A stretch of 33,952 nucleotides of DNA from Chloroflexota bacterium (GTDB lineage Bacteria > Chloroflexota > Dehalococcoidia > Lucifugimonadales > UBA3495). The DNA lies in NCBI GenBank assembly GCA_009840135.1, contig VXOH01000160.1, positions 1-33,952 of the forward strand, in the 5' to 3' direction. Both the position numbers and the translations under genes were made by a program. Positions 23,509-32,135 of this stretch are shown here, piece by piece. The notes under the pieces were generated by a model. The model did no database searches, had not been told where the DNA came from, and was given only the letters and a program-made list of their open reading frames with translations. Numbering within the stretch: position 1 is the first letter of the stretch; the number at the start of each line of letters is the position of its first letter.

Positions 23509-26310
23509 ATGAAGACCGGACACCCAGGCTCCGGACCACATTCCTCGTTCCGATGGTCTCGGATTTACGCGGCGGCCGCTGTCGCCCTCGCGTTAGTCCT
23601 GGCCGTCGTATTCACGACCGCTCTCTCTATTACCGACATTTCCCGGGCGGACGGTCCACCCATTCTGGGTGCGGACTTCAGCCTCCCCATGAAATTGGAG
23701 CAGGGACGTCCTGCCCCGGTTTTGAGGTCATCGGGCCCGCGACAGGCCCCGACCCCTGTCGTCATCCCGCCGGAGACGCCTACCCCAGAAGCCGACCCTC
23801 CAACCCTGCTCAGCACCGAGCGGCCCGCCCCGCCGGTCATCAGTGTCAGCTCTTATGGGGTTTTAGGAGCCCGGATCGAGTGGGCCTGGCCCGTCGGCGT
23901 TAACCGCTACCAGGTACAGTTTTCGGCTGATGGCGTTTCCTGGAGGCTTCTGGCCCAGAGGACAGTGGACGACAAGGCCGAAAATAAACCACCGACGCTC
24001 CATGCCCTCGACCAGGGGCTGGGCTATAGGGAGAACAGGCACTACCGAGTCCGGGCGGGCAGCGGCGAACTCTGGAGCGACTGGAGTAAGTCCGCCTACA
24101 TATCTACCAGGACATACAGCCCACCCAATTTGGCGGTGGAAGCCTTGAGTACCACCTCCCTCCGAATCTCGTGGCAGGCGTACGGCGATCGGGGCCGATT
24201 CACCGGCTGGGAGCTTCAAGTTGCGTCGGACCAGGCGGTGTTGGTCGGGGCGGGCACCCCCGTTCCGGACGAAGCGCTCTGGCAGCCGCTGAAAAACGAC
24301 CTGGCGGCGGATGCCCGGACCTACACCCACAGCGGGTTGACGGCCGGCGACACCAGGTTCTATCGCATCCGTCCGCTAACTGAGGGTGGCCCTGAAGATT
24401 GGTACGACACCGTTCAGGGAGCCACCTTTCAAAGCTCCACTCCCGCCGCGCCCCGCCTCACCACCCGGGCCGACGGGGCGCTGCGAATAGTTCTGACCTG
24501 GACCAAGCCCTCGGGCCGGGGTTTCGACATAACCGGCTACGATCTGGAGATTTCTGAAGACGGCCGGGACTGGATACCGATCGGCCCCGCCTGGGCCGAC
24601 TCTACTACCCTTACCACTGGCGTACCGGCGCCCGGCACTACCCGGTTTTTCCGCATTCGCGCCAATAATACCCAGGGCCTGGGCCGCTGGTCGGGAGCCG
24701 TCCGGGGCGTCTCCGCAGGGGGCGGCGCCGACGCTCCTACCGGGCTGGCAGCGACGGCCCAATATGACGAGAAAACCGGAGCTCCCTCGATCAAACTGAC
24801 CTGGAAGGCGCCCTGGCAGGAGGAAGGCGCTCCGCCCATCACCTCCTACAATGTGCAGCGGAAGAGAGAAGACGGCAATTGGGCCCTTGTGAACGTGGCC
24901 GGCAAGGATAGCCGGACATTCGAGGACAAGAGGGTGGAGCCCGGGGCCTTTTACCAGTACCGGGTGGCGGCCCGGGACTCGGGAGGGCTGGGCCGCTGGT
25001 CAAACACTGCTCACGTGTCTGCCAAGGCCCTCGTGCCCGATGCTCCCAGGCTTACCGTCCGCGCCATGTGCCGCCGGGCAGGCGACGCCTCCGAACTCCC
25101 GTGCATTTCGGCGCCCATTTCAGACTCGGGACGTCCCCAGGTCTGGATTGAACTGAGCTGGACCGAGCCCGATGACAATGGAGACGAAATTTTAGGTTAC
25201 CGGCTGGAACGGTCTCCCAACGGCAGGGATCAGTGGAAGTCTGCCGGCGATATAAATAACGAAGACCATGATGTCGGCTACGGCGAGACGTGGCATTACC
25301 GCGTCAGGGCCGTTAGCGGCGAAGGTGATGGGGCCTGGTCCCCAGTGGTCAGGGCTACCACCAGGTCCTTTGTGCCCTACCTTCCCTCATACCTGCAAAA
25401 AGGCCCCGAGATGGAGAACGCTATCCAACTCAATTGGCAAGGGCCGGAGGATGATGGCGGCCGGTCGGTCACCGAGATCGAGATACAGTTTTCGACCCGG
25501 GGCTACCTGGAGCAAGCCAACTGGCGAAGCCTGGTATACACGGGAAGGAGCGTAGGTACTCACACCCACCGCAACCTGCGGCAGGATACCGAGTATTGCT
25601 ACCGCATCCGGGCCCGTAACTCCCTCGGCTGGAGCGGCTGGGGCCTGCCGGCACGGGCCCCCTCCCAGTGTTTCCGGCTGAGGCCCGCCGCTCCCAGCAT
25701 TAAGGTCCAGGGTTTCGATATAAACCAGGCCAAGGTGTCTTGGACTGAGCCCGACAGCCTGGGCTTTACCCTGACCGCTTACGAATTTGCCATGTCCCCA
25801 AATGGCTTGAGCTGGCCTGGTCACCTTGTCGCCAGCTATGGCCTGGGCGTGAAGGCTGTCTATCCTAACTACCAGCAGATTCGAAGGGATTTCCTGAGGG
25901 ATCTGACCGCGACAAGGGTGGCTTTCCGGGTGCGCGTGAGGACGGAGGAAGGAACGAAAAGCGACTGGTCCGAGGTCGTGGCTACTTCGTTGATACCTCC
26001 CCCCGCGCCCGCCGTTACCCTCGAAACCGGCGATACGGGGGTCACGGTGTCCTGGACAGCGACAGCCAATCCCAACCAGAAGTTATCAGGCTTCCAACTG
26101 GACGTATCCCCGAACGGTACGAACTGGGGATATGCCCTCACCAGCCATGAACCAGACGTGAGAAGCGTTGATTTAACCTACACCCTAATTGGGCGCTACG
26201 TGGCAGGATGGAACCCGGAAACGGTCTATATCCGGGTGCGCGCCAAGGCATTGGATGGAAGGGAAAGCCCTTGGTCCACGGCCGTCACCGTCGCCATGCC
26301 TTCAGGTTAG
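23509..26310 (+). CDS. secreted protein with eight FN3 domains, divergent (array member 8)
   Basis: 933 residues from ATG 23509, with AAGGAGG and a six-base spacer, an upstream region unlike those of the other members. Signal segment about 20-43, cleavage likely after A47 (ISRA-DGPP), leader ILGADFSLPMKLEQGRPAPV, which differs from the array consensus at several positions (M for F, D for A). Linker with TPTPEADPP, then eight FN3 domains at about 105-930. Domain order matches the others up to six; the last two (APSIKVQGFDINQAKVSW and APAVTLETGDTGVTVSW) include one extra unit. The fifth domain contains three Cys (CRR, LPC region), unusual for the array. Its own start signal and divergence suggest older separation and possibly separate regulation. 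Confidence 0.91.
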   Translation: MKTGHPGSGPHSSFRWSRIYAAAAVALALVLAVVFTTALSITDISRADGPPILGADFSLPMKLEQGRPAPVLRSSGPRQAPTPVVIPPETPTPEADPPTLLSTERPAPPVISVSSYGVLGARIEWAWPVGVNRYQVQFSADGVSWRLLAQRTVDDKAENKPPTLHALDQGLGYRENRHYRVRAGSGELWSDWSKSAYISTRTYSPPNLAVEALSTTSLRISWQAYGDRGRFTGWELQVASDQAVLVGAGTPVPDEALWQPLKNDLAADARTYTHSGLTAGDTRFYRIRPLTEGGPEDWYDTVQGATFQSSTPAAPRLTTRADGALRIVLTWTKPSGRGFDITGYDLEISEDGRDWIPIGPAWADSTTLTTGVPAPGTTRFFRIRANNTQGLGRWSGAVRGVSAGGGADAPTGLAATAQYDEKTGAPSIKLTWKAPWQEEGAPPITSYNVQRKREDGNWALVNVAGKDSRTFEDKRVEPGAFYQYRVAARDSGGLGRWSNTAHVSAKALVPDAPRLTVRAMCRRAGDASELPCISAPISDSGRPQVWIELSWTEPDDNGDEILGYRLERSPNGRDQWKSAGDINNEDHDVGYGETWHYRVRAVSGEGDGAWSPVVRATTRSFVPYLPSYLQKGPEMENAIQLNWQGPEDDGGRSVTEIEIQFSTRGYLEQANWRSLVYTGRSVGTHTHRNLRQDTEYCYRIRARNSLGWSGWGLPARAPSQCFRLRPAAPSIKVQGFDINQAKVSWTEPDSLGFTLTAYEFAMSPNGLSWPGHLVASYGLGVKAVYPNYQQIRRDFLRDLTATRVAFRVRVRTEEGTKSDWSEVVATSLIPPPAPAVTLETGDTGVTVSWTATANPNQKLSGFQLDVSPNGTNWGYALTSHEPDVRSVDLTYTLIGRYVAGWNPETVYIRVRAKALDGRESPWSTAVTVAMPSG

Positions 26311-26336
26311 CGGAGCTATCTCATCACTGGTTGAAT

Positions 26337-26366
26337 CCCCCTTCCCCCATTGTGGGGAAGGGGGGT
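26337..26366. repeat. C-rich/G-rich palindrome after the FN3 array
   Basis: CCCCCTTCCCC, a short CATTG loop and TGGGGAAGGGGGG pair into a stable stem shortly after the stop of member 8. It resembles the repeat arm at 6098-6137. It could stop or slow transcription between the array and the coiled-coil gene, although no T-run follows. Confidence 0.55.
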
Positions 26367-26444
26367 GGCGGCGCCGGGCTTATGGCTGAGGCCCTTTGGC
26401 CGGCGTCCTGCAATGGGACTTCGGTTGCATTGCCAATAACTTGT

Positions 26445-26468
26445 CCAGAGGTTCCTTGAACCCTCTGG
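26445..26468 (+). terminator. hairpin in the gap before the signal-peptidase-like gene
   Basis: CCAGAGGTTC, loop CTT, GAAC, a bulged C and CTCTGG: a ten-base-pair stem with one bulge. No T-run follows, so it may be a processing or attenuator hairpin instead of an intrinsic terminator. The rest of 26311-26552 shows no gene. Confidence 0.35.
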
Positions 26469-26552
26469 ATACGGACCTGCGCCGGCATGAAGCATGGCAG
26501 GGCGCGATGAATCCTAAATTCTGAATAGCCAGGTTACAGCGAGGCAAATACC

Positions 26553-27995
26553 ATGAGGCCAGGAAAAAAATTGAACATCATAGTGGCTTTGGGCGCGGCG
26601 GTACTCTGCATGGGCATCATCGGGGTGACCCTGCTGCTGGTCCAGGAACGTGGGGACGTGGCCCGGGTCACCGAGGAACTGGGTCAGCGGGACAGCGAAC
26701 TGGCCCAGGCCCGTTCCCAGTTGCAGCAAGCCCTGAACCAGCCGGACCCCCGGCTTGCGGCCCTGGAGCAGGCGCGCCAGCAGCTTGAAGGCCAGAACCG
26801 GCAACTCTCCTCCCATGTCCAGACCCTGGAGAGCGAGCGGGACGAACTCAATTCCAGGGTCCTGGCCCTGGAGCAGGGCCGGATCAGTCTCCGCACTTTC
26901 CTTGCCGGTGTCGACCGCCGGGCCAGCTCTTCTGCTGAATCAGCGCCGGCGTCGGGGGATGTCTCCCAGGAACCCTCTCCCGGCGTGGGGGTCCCGCCGG
27001 ACCTATCCCCGGACCTATCCCCGGAACTGTCCCGGGAGCAGGCCCAGGACAGTCCACCAGGACTCGACCCCGCCATGGCTGCCGAGAACCAGAGCCTGAA
27101 AGCCCAGGTCTCGCGGCTGGAGTCGGAAGTAAGCCGCCTCCAGGAAGAAAACCGAGCTGCGGGAACGGCCACAGGAAACACAGCCGCAGGAAGTACGGCT
27201 ACCGGGAGCACCGCCGGCGGGGACACGGCTGCCCTGGAGGCGCGGGAATCGGAGTTGCGCGCCCTGATCGCCAGCCTGGAGCAGCAGGAGGCCGGCCTGC
27301 GCGCCGTAATCGCCACCCTGGAAGATGACCGCAAGGCGCTGGCGGTCCAAGCCAACGAGATGTTTCCCGTCTGCTCCGGCAGCATGGAACCCAAGATTAC
27401 CTGCCTGGATACCGTGGTGCTGCTGGAGAACTTCCTGCCCCAAGACATCGAGGTGGGAACGGTCATTTCCTTCATTCCGCCACCGGAAGAAGGTGAAGAG
27501 ACGGCGGGAGCTGCTCCCGTCCTCCACCGGGTGGCGGATATCAAGCAGGAAGATGGCATCTACCATTACTGGCCCAAGGGCGACGCCTGGGCGGAACCGG
27601 ACGGGTACTGGGTGCCGGAAACCAGCGTCGTGGGGTACGTAATCGAGCTTATGCCCGGGACCCGCCCGGAGAATTCGGCTCTTCGGGACCTGGTGAACCG
27701 GACCAGGAAAACGTATGCCGACGCCCGGGACAATATGGTGGCGGCCCGGAGTTCGTACGACGAAGCGGCCATCGCCAACTGCGGCAGCGTGGAAGCGGTG
27801 GCCTCGTGCCAGGCCACCGAAGAAGGCTTCAGCCAGGTATCCGGCGCCTACACCCAGTTCACCCAGGCCTGGAACGCCTATGTATCGGCGGTATGCGAAT
27901 ACGACCGGGCCTACTTCCACGGCCTCCACGAGAGCGAACCCAAGGAGAACCAGGGGGTTACACCCTATACCGCTCCCGCCCAGTGCAACGGGTAG
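26553..27995 (+). CDS. membrane-anchored coiled-coil protein with signal peptidase I-like (S26, ER/archaeal-type) domain
   Basis: 480 residues from ATG 26553. An N-terminal membrane helix (about 8-30) is followed by a long coiled coil (33-110, Q/E/L-rich heptads), a Ser/Pro linker with repeated LSPDLSPELS (120-165), a second coiled coil (175-200), a Gly/Thr/Ala linker and a third helix (225-268). Then comes a signal-peptidase-I-like domain: SGSMEP with candidate catalytic S277, a hydrophobic strand VGTVISFIPP, LHRV with H325, and PKGDA with D344. A histidine in place of the bacterial catalytic lysine is the mark of the ER/archaeal type. The domain ends about 365; a helical tail with four Cys follows. 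Usual signal peptidases put the active site right after the membrane helix, whereas here about 245 residues intervene. It sits between FN3 and LRR genes that encode secreted substrates. Activity is inferred. Confidence 0.8.
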   Translation: MRPGKKLNIIVALGAAVLCMGIIGVTLLLVQERGDVARVTEELGQRDSELAQARSQLQQALNQPDPRLAALEQARQQLEGQNRQLSSHVQTLESERDELNSRVLALEQGRISLRTFLAGVDRRASSSAESAPASGDVSQEPSPGVGVPPDLSPDLSPELSREQAQDSPPGLDPAMAAENQSLKAQVSRLESEVSRLQEENRAAGTATGNTAAGSTATGSTAGGDTAALEARESELRALIASLEQQEAGLRAVIATLEDDRKALAVQANEMFPVCSGSMEPKITCLDTVVLLENFLPQDIEVGTVISFIPPPEEGEETAGAAPVLHRVADIKQEDGIYHYWPKGDAWAEPDGYWVPETSVVGYVIELMPGTRPENSALRDLVNRTRKTYADARDNMVAARSSYDEAAIANCGSVEAVASCQATEEGFSQVSGAYTQFTQAWNAYVSAVCEYDRAYFHGLHESEPKENQGVTPYTAPAQCNG

Positions 27996-28086
27996 CGGGT
28001 GGGAAAACTACGGCCAGCTTTCCTTTCAACCGCCTGGAGATAAAAGGCATTCATTTTTGAAGCACCTCCAGGGGAGGACTGTACCC

Positions 28087-28103
28087 GGCGCGCCCCCCGC
28101 GCC
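28087..28103 (+). promoter_or_regulatory. GC-rich hairpin upstream of the first LRR gene
   Basis: GGCGCG, five C, CGCGCC: a perfect six-base-pair stem ending about 12 bases before the AGGAG ribosome site of the LRR gene. A comparable hairpin stands before the second LRR gene. Confidence 0.35.
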
Positions 28104-28126
28104 CCTTAACACATAGGAGTTACGCC

Positions 28127-30052
28127 ATGAAATTCCCTTCTCTCTCATCTTTCAGGCTTTCCTGCACCAGCGGGGTCATGCGGGTTCTCGCACCGGCGGT
28201 GCTGGCCGTGGGCGCGATGGCCGCCCTGGTCCTCACGGTGGCGAATACCCAGGCTGCCGGCCCACCGCCGGACCTGGGTAGCGACTTCAACCTGCCCTTC
28301 CTGCTGGAGCAGGGGCGTCCGGCGCCAGTGTTTACCCCGCGCAACCCGCAAGCGCAGCCGACCCCTACCCCCGTGGCGGAGGCTACCCCTGAGCCGGCTT
28401 TGAATGCTGAGTCCCCCTGCGGCAACGGGGTGGTGGTGCCGGAAGACATCAGCAACCCGGGGCTGTTGGCGGACTGCGAGCTATTGTGGGCGATGAGACA
28501 GGGCTTCTCCAACGCCGACGAGAAGCTGAACTGGAATGCGGATACGTCCATCCTGGAATGGGACGGCATATCGGGCCGGAGCGCGGGCGCGGGCCCCTGG
28601 CGGGTTCTGGCGGTGGACCTGGGGAAAGCCACTTACATAGACTTTCACGACCAGCATCCCTGGGACTTCCTTGATGTTGACTACCAGCTGGAGGGAAGCA
28701 TCTCGCTGCCGGCCGACCAGATCAGCGCCGGGGGATTTTCCCAGCTGCTTAAGCTGGACTTGAGCGGGAACAAGTTGACCGGTCCCATACCCACCCGGCT
28801 GGCCAGGCTGGACACCCTGGAACACCTGGACCTGGCCGACAACGGGCTGAGCGGGGAAGTGCCGACCGTCCTGGGCGACCTATCCGACCTGGTTGAGCTG
28901 AGTCTCGGCACCAACCGGCTGACCGGCGCCATCCCCAGGTCGCTGGGCAGCCTGGGCAACCTGGAAGTGCTGGCGCTGGGAAACAACCATCTGAGCGGCG
29001 CCATACCCTCGCAACTGGGCAACCTGTCCAATTTGGAGCAGCTGGAACTCGCGGGAAACCGGTTGACGGGAGCCATCCCCGCTTCCCTGGGCAACCTGTC
29101 CAACCTGAAGACCTTGAACTTCATGCACAACCGGTTGACGGGAGCCATACCCGCCCCGCTGGGCAACCTGTCCAACCTGAAGACGTTAAACCTCATGCAC
29201 AACCGGCTGACGGGCGCTATACCTGCCTCGCTGGGCAACCTGTCCAACCTGACGCTCCTGTGGCTGGGCCACAACCGGTTCAGCGGCTGCATACCTGATG
29301 CGCTGGGTAATGTGCCCACCAATGACCTCGATTCCCTGGATTCCCACTTCTGCTCTGAACCGGTGCCTTCGGAGGACCGGGCCGCGCTGGTGGCCCTCTA
29401 CAACAGCACCGGCAAAAATGAGTACTTGGCACAGGTTGGCGACTGGCTGACCAACCGGCCGCTGGGGGAGTGGTACGGCGTCGCCACGGATGACGAAGGC
29501 CGGGTCACATACCTGGACCTGGGGGGCGCGGAGTTGAACGGAACCATCCCCGCCGCCCTGGGCAACCTGTCCAAGCTGGAACACCTGGACCTCAACACCA
29601 ACGGGACGCTGACCGGTTCCATACCCGCCTCGCTGGGCAACCTGTCGAATCTGGAATACCTGGACCTCAGCTACAACGAACTGACGGGCCCCTTACCCCC
29701 CTCCCTGGGCAACCTGTCCAAGCTGGAATTCTGGAGGCTCACCAGCAACAAGTTGACCGGACCTATACCATCATCGCTGGGCAACTTGTCCAAACTGGAG
29801 CGCCTGGAGCTGCCCGTCAACCGGTTGACCGGCTCCATACCCGCTTCACTGGGCAACCTGTCCAGTCTGAAGGTCTTGCTGCTGGACAGTAACGAGCTGA
29901 CGGGGACAATACCCGCCGCGATGGGTAAGCTGGACAACCTGGAAACCATCCGGCTCAGCCAGAATTCCTTGAGCGGCTGCATTCCTGATGGGCTGCGCGA
30001 CGTGCCGGACAATGACTATAAGTTTCTCTGGACCCATTTCTGCGGGGAATAG
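28127..30052 (+). CDS. secreted leucine-rich-repeat protein with two LRR blocks (LRR protein 1)
   Basis: 641 residues from ATG 28127 (AGGAG, seven-base spacer). Signal segment about 18-43 with cleavage near TQA-AGPP, then the leader motif in its LRR form (GPPPDLGSDFNLPFLLEQGR), a TPTP linker, and a Cys-bearing N-cap (98-150). The first LRR block (about 204-395) has eight plant-type 24-residue repeats with the LGNLSNLxxLxLxxNxLTGAIP pattern, closed by a C-cap with GCIPD and FC. A second N-cap (SEDRAALVALYNSTG ... WYGVATDDEGRVTYLDL) opens a second block of seven repeats (460-620), with its own GCIPD and HFC cap. Such domains usually bind proteins or glycans. No membrane helix or anchor follows. 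The leader, shared with FN3 proteins, ties it to the same export or display route. Confidence 0.92.
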   Translation: MKFPSLSSFRLSCTSGVMRVLAPAVLAVGAMAALVLTVANTQAAGPPPDLGSDFNLPFLLEQGRPAPVFTPRNPQAQPTPTPVAEATPEPALNAESPCGNGVVVPEDISNPGLLADCELLWAMRQGFSNADEKLNWNADTSILEWDGISGRSAGAGPWRVLAVDLGKATYIDFHDQHPWDFLDVDYQLEGSISLPADQISAGGFSQLLKLDLSGNKLTGPIPTRLARLDTLEHLDLADNGLSGEVPTVLGDLSDLVELSLGTNRLTGAIPRSLGSLGNLEVLALGNNHLSGAIPSQLGNLSNLEQLELAGNRLTGAIPASLGNLSNLKTLNFMHNRLTGAIPAPLGNLSNLKTLNLMHNRLTGAIPASLGNLSNLTLLWLGHNRFSGCIPDALGNVPTNDLDSLDSHFCSEPVPSEDRAALVALYNSTGKNEYLAQVGDWLTNRPLGEWYGVATDDEGRVTYLDLGGAELNGTIPAALGNLSKLEHLDLNTNGTLTGSIPASLGNLSNLEYLDLSYNELTGPLPPSLGNLSKLEFWRLTSNKLTGPIPSSLGNLSKLERLELPVNRLTGSIPASLGNLSSLKVLLLDSNELTGTIPAAMGKLDNLETIRLSQNSLSGCIPDGLRDVPDNDYKFLWTHFCGE

Positions 30053-30144
30053 AGCCGCGGAGGGAAGGGGGAGCGATGGGCTTGTCGGGATCTCGTGATT
30101 TTCGACGGCAAGCCCGAAGCTTCCAAAGCGCAAATCTCTGCCCA

Positions 30145-30160
30145 GGGCGCTTGCGCGCCC
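30145..30160 (+). promoter_or_regulatory. GC-rich hairpin upstream of the second LRR gene
   Basis: GGGCGC-TTGC-GCGCCC, a perfect six-base-pair stem ending ten bases before the AGGAGG ribosome site. Its position matches the hairpin before the first LRR gene, although the sequence differs. Confidence 0.35.
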
Positions 30161-30182
30161 CTGAATCCACAGGAGGACCACC

Positions 30183-32066
30183 ATGAAGTTCGCATCTCTC
30201 CGAGTTTCAAAGCATCTTCCCGCCGGCGGTGTCTTGTGGATTCTGGCGTCAACCTTCCTGGCTGTGGGCTCCATGATCGCCGTGGTGCTGTCGGTGGCGA
30301 GTTCCGAGGCGGCGGGACCACCGCCGGTCCTGGGTAGCGACTTCAACCTTCCTTCATTTTTCCTGGAGCAGGGCCGCCCCGCGCCGGTGTTTATGCCTCG
30401 GAGCCCGCAATCCCTGCCGACTCCTAGCCCGACGCCGACGGCTACCCCTGCCCCGTCTACTGAATCCCCCTGCGACAACGGGGAGGTGATTCCGGACGCC
30501 ATCAAGAACGAAGGGCTGCTGGCGGACTGCGAACTGCTGTGGGCGATGAAACAGGGCTTCACCAACGCCGACGAGAAGCTGAACTGGAATGCGGAAACGT
30601 CAATACTGGATTGGGACGGGATTCATTGCACCAGCGTTAGAGCGCGGGTAGTGACATTGGACCTGGGGAAATACGGTTCTTTAACTACGGGGCTGACGAT
30701 CAGCTACGATCTTACGGGGACGCTGAAGATGCCCGCCGACCTGGTTGAGGCCGGCGGACTGGAGGAGTTGTACGAACTGAATCTGACGCACAACCACCTG
30801 CAGGGAGCCATACCTACCCAACTGGGCCAGATGGACAAGCTGGTAGAACTGAGCCTGCATGGCAACGACTTTACCGGGTCCATACCCACTTCGTTGGGTA
30901 ACCTGGACGAACTGGTAGACCTGGATCTCGGCCACAACCAGTTGACCGGCTCCATACCCACGTCATTGGGAAACCTGGATGACCTGGAAGAGCTGCACCT
31001 CAGCTACAATCGGTTGAGCGGGTCCATACCGGCTTCATTGGGCAGACTGTCGAAGCTGGAACAACTGGACCTGATGGACAACCGGTTGACGGGTCCCATA
31101 CCCTCACCCTCGCAGCCGAACGGGCTGTCGAAGCTGTTCTCGCTGACCCTTTCCTTCAACCGCTTGAGCGGAACGATACCGGCTTCGCTGACCGATCTGT
31201 CGGAGTTGGAACGCCTGTGGCTGGAGGGGGGCCGGTTCAGCGGCTGCATTCCGACAACGCTTCAGAATGTCGAGGACCATGACCTGCACTCGCTGGACAT
31301 CAATTTCTGCGTGGAACCGGGGAAGCAGGCGCAGGCGGACGACCGGGCCGTGCTGGTAGAGCTCTACAACAGCCTCGGGGGAGAGGATTGGCGTTACCAA
31401 AGGGACTGGTTGAGCAACAAACCTCTGGAAGAATGGTATGGCATCGATACGGATGACGAAGGCCGCGTCACATATGTGTATCTCGCAGGCAATGGGATGA
31501 AGGGGTCCATACCGGCGTCGCTGGGCAACCTGTCCAAGCTGGAGTCGCTGGAACTCGCAAACAACTTTGGCTTGACGGGGTCCATACCCGCCTCGCTGGG
31601 CAACCTGTCCAACCTGGAAGAGCTGCACTTATGGAATACGGGCTTGACCGGCTCCATACCGGCCTCGCTGGGCAACCTGTCCAGGCTGGAATACATGAGC
31701 TTCAACACTAGCGACCTGACGGGCTCCATACCCAGCTCCCTGGGCAATTTGTCCAATCTGGTTGAGCTCGACCTTACCGCCAATGAATTGACGGGGTCCA
31801 TACCGGCCTCGCTGGGTAAACTGTCCAAGCTGAAGCGGTTGTGGGTCAGGGGCAACGAGTTGACCTCCATACCGTCCGAACTGGGCAACCTGGATAACCT
31901 GGAAAGCGTGTCCCTCCTGTACAACCCATTTGAAGACGACAGTTGCATCCCCGATGGACTTCGGGATGTGCCGTACCATGACCTGGACACGCTTCAACTG
32001 AATTACTGCGGAGGAGGCAGACCCGGGCCGCCCGAAGAGGGAAAGCCATGGGAGTGGGGGTACTGA
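30183..32066 (+). CDS. secreted leucine-rich-repeat protein with two LRR blocks (LRR protein 2)
   Basis: 627 residues from ATG 30183 (AGGAGG, six-base spacer). A paralog of the preceding gene with the same plan: signal segment, cleavage near SEA-AGPP, leader GPPPVLGSDFNLPS (one extra residue before FLEQGRP), linker with TPSPTPTATP, Cys-bearing N-cap, first LRR block (about 190-365), a cap with GCIPTTLQNV, second N-cap (DRAVLVELYNSLGGEDW, WYGIDTDDEGRVTY) and a second block (about 455-595). The last repeats are irregular (LTSIPSELGNLDN, one shortened) and the C-cap ends LNYCGG followed by a Pro/Glu-rich tail. Intergenic distance of 130 bases and co-direction allow transcription together with its neighbour. 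Ligand unknown. Confidence 0.92.
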   Translation: MKFASLRVSKHLPAGGVLWILASTFLAVGSMIAVVLSVASSEAAGPPPVLGSDFNLPSFFLEQGRPAPVFMPRSPQSLPTPSPTPTATPAPSTESPCDNGEVIPDAIKNEGLLADCELLWAMKQGFTNADEKLNWNAETSILDWDGIHCTSVRARVVTLDLGKYGSLTTGLTISYDLTGTLKMPADLVEAGGLEELYELNLTHNHLQGAIPTQLGQMDKLVELSLHGNDFTGSIPTSLGNLDELVDLDLGHNQLTGSIPTSLGNLDDLEELHLSYNRLSGSIPASLGRLSKLEQLDLMDNRLTGPIPSPSQPNGLSKLFSLTLSFNRLSGTIPASLTDLSELERLWLEGGRFSGCIPTTLQNVEDHDLHSLDINFCVEPGKQAQADDRAVLVELYNSLGGEDWRYQRDWLSNKPLEEWYGIDTDDEGRVTYVYLAGNGMKGSIPASLGNLSKLESLELANNFGLTGSIPASLGNLSNLEELHLWNTGLTGSIPASLGNLSRLEYMSFNTSDLTGSIPSSLGNLSNLVELDLTANELTGSIPASLGKLSKLKRLWVRGNELTSIPSELGNLDNLESVSLLYNPFEDDSCIPDGLRDVPYHDLDTLQLNYCGGGRPGPPEEGKPWEWGY

Positions 32067-32095
32067 GGTTGCCGAATAAACTGCGGCACAGAGAA

Positions 32096-32134
32096 GGACG
32101 GTCTGGCGCCGGTTGTCGCCGTCGTCCGGTCTTT
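32096..32134 (+). terminator. possible terminator at the end of the surface-protein block
   Basis: GGACG pairs with CGTCC and GGCG with CGCC around an eight-base loop, with a small internal loop, followed by GGTCTTT. The stem is imperfect and the T-run short, so this is tentative; its place 30 bases after the last gene of the block fits. Confidence 0.3.
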
Positions 32135-32135
32135 A

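Noticed and set aside
26684-27929. Minus-strand frames of 291 and 304 residues
   Set aside because: Antisense of the coiled-coil/peptidase-like gene, whose domains and start signals are clear on the plus strand.
28681-31990. Several minus-strand frames with repeated DRLPSEAGMAPVNR-like phrases
   Set aside because: Complement of the LRR repeats; the periodicity comes from the plus-strand LRR genes.
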